A stretch of 64,000 nt of DNA, taken from the NCBI RefSeq assembly GCF_040712315.1, contig NC_134014.1, forward strand, positions 39,793,634-39,857,633. Reading direction: 5' to 3'. How positions within the stretch are numbered: position 1 is the first letter of the stretch; the number at the start of each line of letters is the position of its first letter. The notes under the pieces are model-generated. The model was not told where the DNA came from, did no database searches, and saw nothing but the letters and a program-made list of their open reading frames with translations. The position numbers and the translations under genes were made by a program. The DNA comes from Castanea sativa (taxonomy: Eukaryota; Streptophyta; Magnoliopsida; Fagales; Fagaceae). Below are positions 61,991 to 64,000 of this stretch, one piece after another.

Positions 61991-62239
61991 ATGGGCATCA
62001 ACCATAGTGATCTTTGATGAATCCATACAACTAGGTTGGCAAACCATGACCATATATAGCCAAATTCTAGTAAACCTAGTAGGTTATGAGTGGGATTGAA
62101 TAATATTTCAAGATCAAGACAAGTTAAAGTTCAAGTGGTGAGAAGAGCCAAGTTTTTTGAATGTTGACTCTAACTTAATTCCAACTTGCTCTTTGAGATT
62201 TATTTATCTCAATTAATTGGGGATCGTGTAAATTTGCAT

Positions 62240-62282
<43 letters not shown>

Positions 62283-63899
62283 GTTTGTTTAAACCCCTTA
62301 ATCATATAGTTTTAACCTAATTAATTAACCAAGTGATTACTTAGATTAATTTTCAGATCTAGGTTAAACACATATATATCATATCATGCAAAGATGTGGA
62401 AAAGTAAACAACACCATGACGTTATGACCCAAGAAAACCAATGAAACTAACCATTTCAAGGTAAAAACCTGGGGATGATTTGACATAACTATCCTCAAGG
62501 TAAACCAAATTTACTATAAGAGAATTGAAGTTTTTTACATAAGATTTAACCCTAAATCTAATGTTACCTCCAATAGTAACTTATTGACATGACCACGTGC
62601 AAGCTCTAAATCCACAGACTCATTCTCTTATTGAATTTACAACAACATAAGCCGTCTTGCTTGTGACTTTGAGATCTCACTTAAAGGTTTTAGATCACCT
62701 TTACTTGTTGATCTTGATGCAACAACTATGTTCTACCCATGATTGATTGTAGTTTTGGCTTTGGTAGATTCTTGTGTAGTTAGAAGGTACAGAACCTCTC
62801 AAATCTCACAAAGAGTAACACACAAGTCTTCTTCAACACCCCCAAAACATGATTAAGGTTTTTCTTTTATATGTAGAGAAGTTTAAGTGGAATCCTAAAT
62901 GTTTTAGCAGGCTTGGGCTTGTTTAAAAATTCTACAGAAAAACTGAGCCTGCAATTTTCGATCGGTCGAGTCTAATTCTCGATTGGTTGAGAAAGGCAGA
63001 ACTTCACTCTTCTTTTTTGCAAACAACTAGACTTTAAAACTTGAAACACTCTTATTTAAGCATTGCCTAAATACCTAAACTAAACATGTTTTGATCTCTG
63101 TTTGCCAATATAATACAATAATGATTCTAAATATTTAATTCTAAAACTTTAGAACCTATATATATATTTACAATCATTTGACATAGGGTTTCATGTTTTC
63201 CAAGCCAAGGATAGAAGCAAATTTAGAGCACGTTTTCCAAGACTTTTGGTGAGCCCGTTTTGTTCACAAGCATTGAAGATCTTCCAAGCTTTCTTAAATC
63301 ATCAACGAGAGATCCTATTCAAATTTCTGAAAATCTAGTGATCAAGGTGAAATTGCTGCAATTTGGTTAGATCAAAGGTGTTAGAATGAATCTTCAAGTG
63401 GGCACTCCAAGTCAAGAGTAATGCCGATTCAATGTATTTTGGGACTGACAACTTTAAGGGGATCATTTTATAATTAAGCATTATTTAAATAGTATTTATT
63501 TAACTATTGAACTTTTGATACACACACATACATACATACACATATAAATTTATATACATATAATATAAAATTTAAGATATAGTTTTCTTACTTTTCGAGA
63601 TACAAAAAATTCTAATTAAGTTTTTGAATTAAAATATCTCTAATTATTTTTAATTGATAATATGACTAATCTACTTAATTATTCTTGTAATATGGTTAAT
63701 TTTAATTCTTAGAATATTATTTTTATAGAAGAAATTGTAAAATATATTTTTAGTAGTAATTTTTAATTTTCTCCTTTTTATTATATATTTTTCATATCTA
63801 TATGGATATATATGTTTTTCAATAGATATTTAAAAGAAATGCCTCCTACAATGTAAAATTATAATATAATTAAAAAGAAATACCTCATACATAGATATT
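61991..63899. other. Intergenic, no gene seen
   Basis: AT-rich, with (AT)n at 62243-62279. Around 62915-62990 a phrase with cgatcggtcgag resembles sequence in the Copia leader at 24540-24600. No gene frame is supported. Confidence 0.5.
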
Positions 63900-64000
63900 T
63901 AGTACGAATACATATTTTAAAATTTTAACATTAAATTTCATGTTCTTTATGTTCTTAACACGCATATCAAATTTCGTACAAATTAAATGTTGTTTATTAT
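63900..64000. mobile_element. Partial copy of the palindromic-end MITE (cut by window edge)
   Basis: aaatttcatgttctttatgt then tcttaacacgcatatcaaat resembles the inverted right arm of copy 2 (gaatttcatgtcccttatgt then tcttaacatgcatatcaaat). The rest lies outside the window. Confidence 0.55.

Noticed and set aside
60976..62099. Several overlapping 65-148 codon forward frames
   Set aside because: They lie in two or three phases over the same DNA, are F/L/S-rich from T-rich sequence, include a minisatellite and have no known domain.
1..64000. CRISPR arrays, operons, rRNA or true tRNA genes
   Set aside because: None seen. The regular repeats are microsatellites or minisatellites without spacers, and tRNA-like words occur only as SINE promoter boxes or retrotransposon primer sites.

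Overview
This window looks like nuclear DNA of a woody eudicot. The genes have many short exons with GT-AG introns, AT-rich introns and plant-only families, and are separated by Copia, LINE, SINE and hAT-type repeats. The repeat texture resembles Fagales (oak, chestnut or walnut type), but that is an impression, not a test. No bacterial, organellar or viral genes were seen, and there is no CRISPR array or operon.

Four host loci are present. (1) 698-6692 (+): a CROWDED NUCLEI 4 (CRWN4/LINC4) lamina-like coiled-coil gene whose first exon lies left of the window. (2) 11597-20029 (-): a complete 11-exon cytosolic tryptophanyl-tRNA synthetase of 410 aa. Its first intron has apparent AT-AG ends, and its last intron (about 2.4 kb) leads to a 17-codon terminal exon. 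(3) 37913-45904 (+): a complete 10-exon plastid-type branched-chain amino-acid aminotransferase of 417 aa. (4) 48906-57166 (-): a NO VEIN/sacsin-like GHKL ATPase gene that is broken by several frame lesions and an apparent internal deletion, so it is called a pseudogene. These loci do not form a pathway; they are ordinary neighbours on a plant chromosome.

The rest is repeat-rich. 7330-7830 is a LINE reverse-transcriptase fragment, and 8531-10040 holds two related elements in opposite orientation. 21640-32416 is a 5'-truncated L1-type LINE split by a complete but decayed Copia element (22170-29832) with two 1367-bp LTRs and a 5-bp target duplication. 32416-37870 is intergenic and holds a 1208-bp non-autonomous hAT element with a perfect 8-bp duplication and several MITEs. 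45905-48905 is mostly plain intergenic DNA with one LTR fragment and primer-binding site. 57167-64000 is repeat DNA with two related-looking minisatellites.

No clearly new multi-gene system was found. The observations most worth checking are the non-canonical first intron of the tRNA synthetase, the group of hAT-like elements with precise 8-bp duplications but different subterminal repeats, a MITE family whose ends are themselves palindromes, and the fresh-looking decay and duplicated 5' end of the NO VEIN-like gene. Coordinates and exon joins were worked out by eye. Family names rest on recognised motifs, not on a database search.
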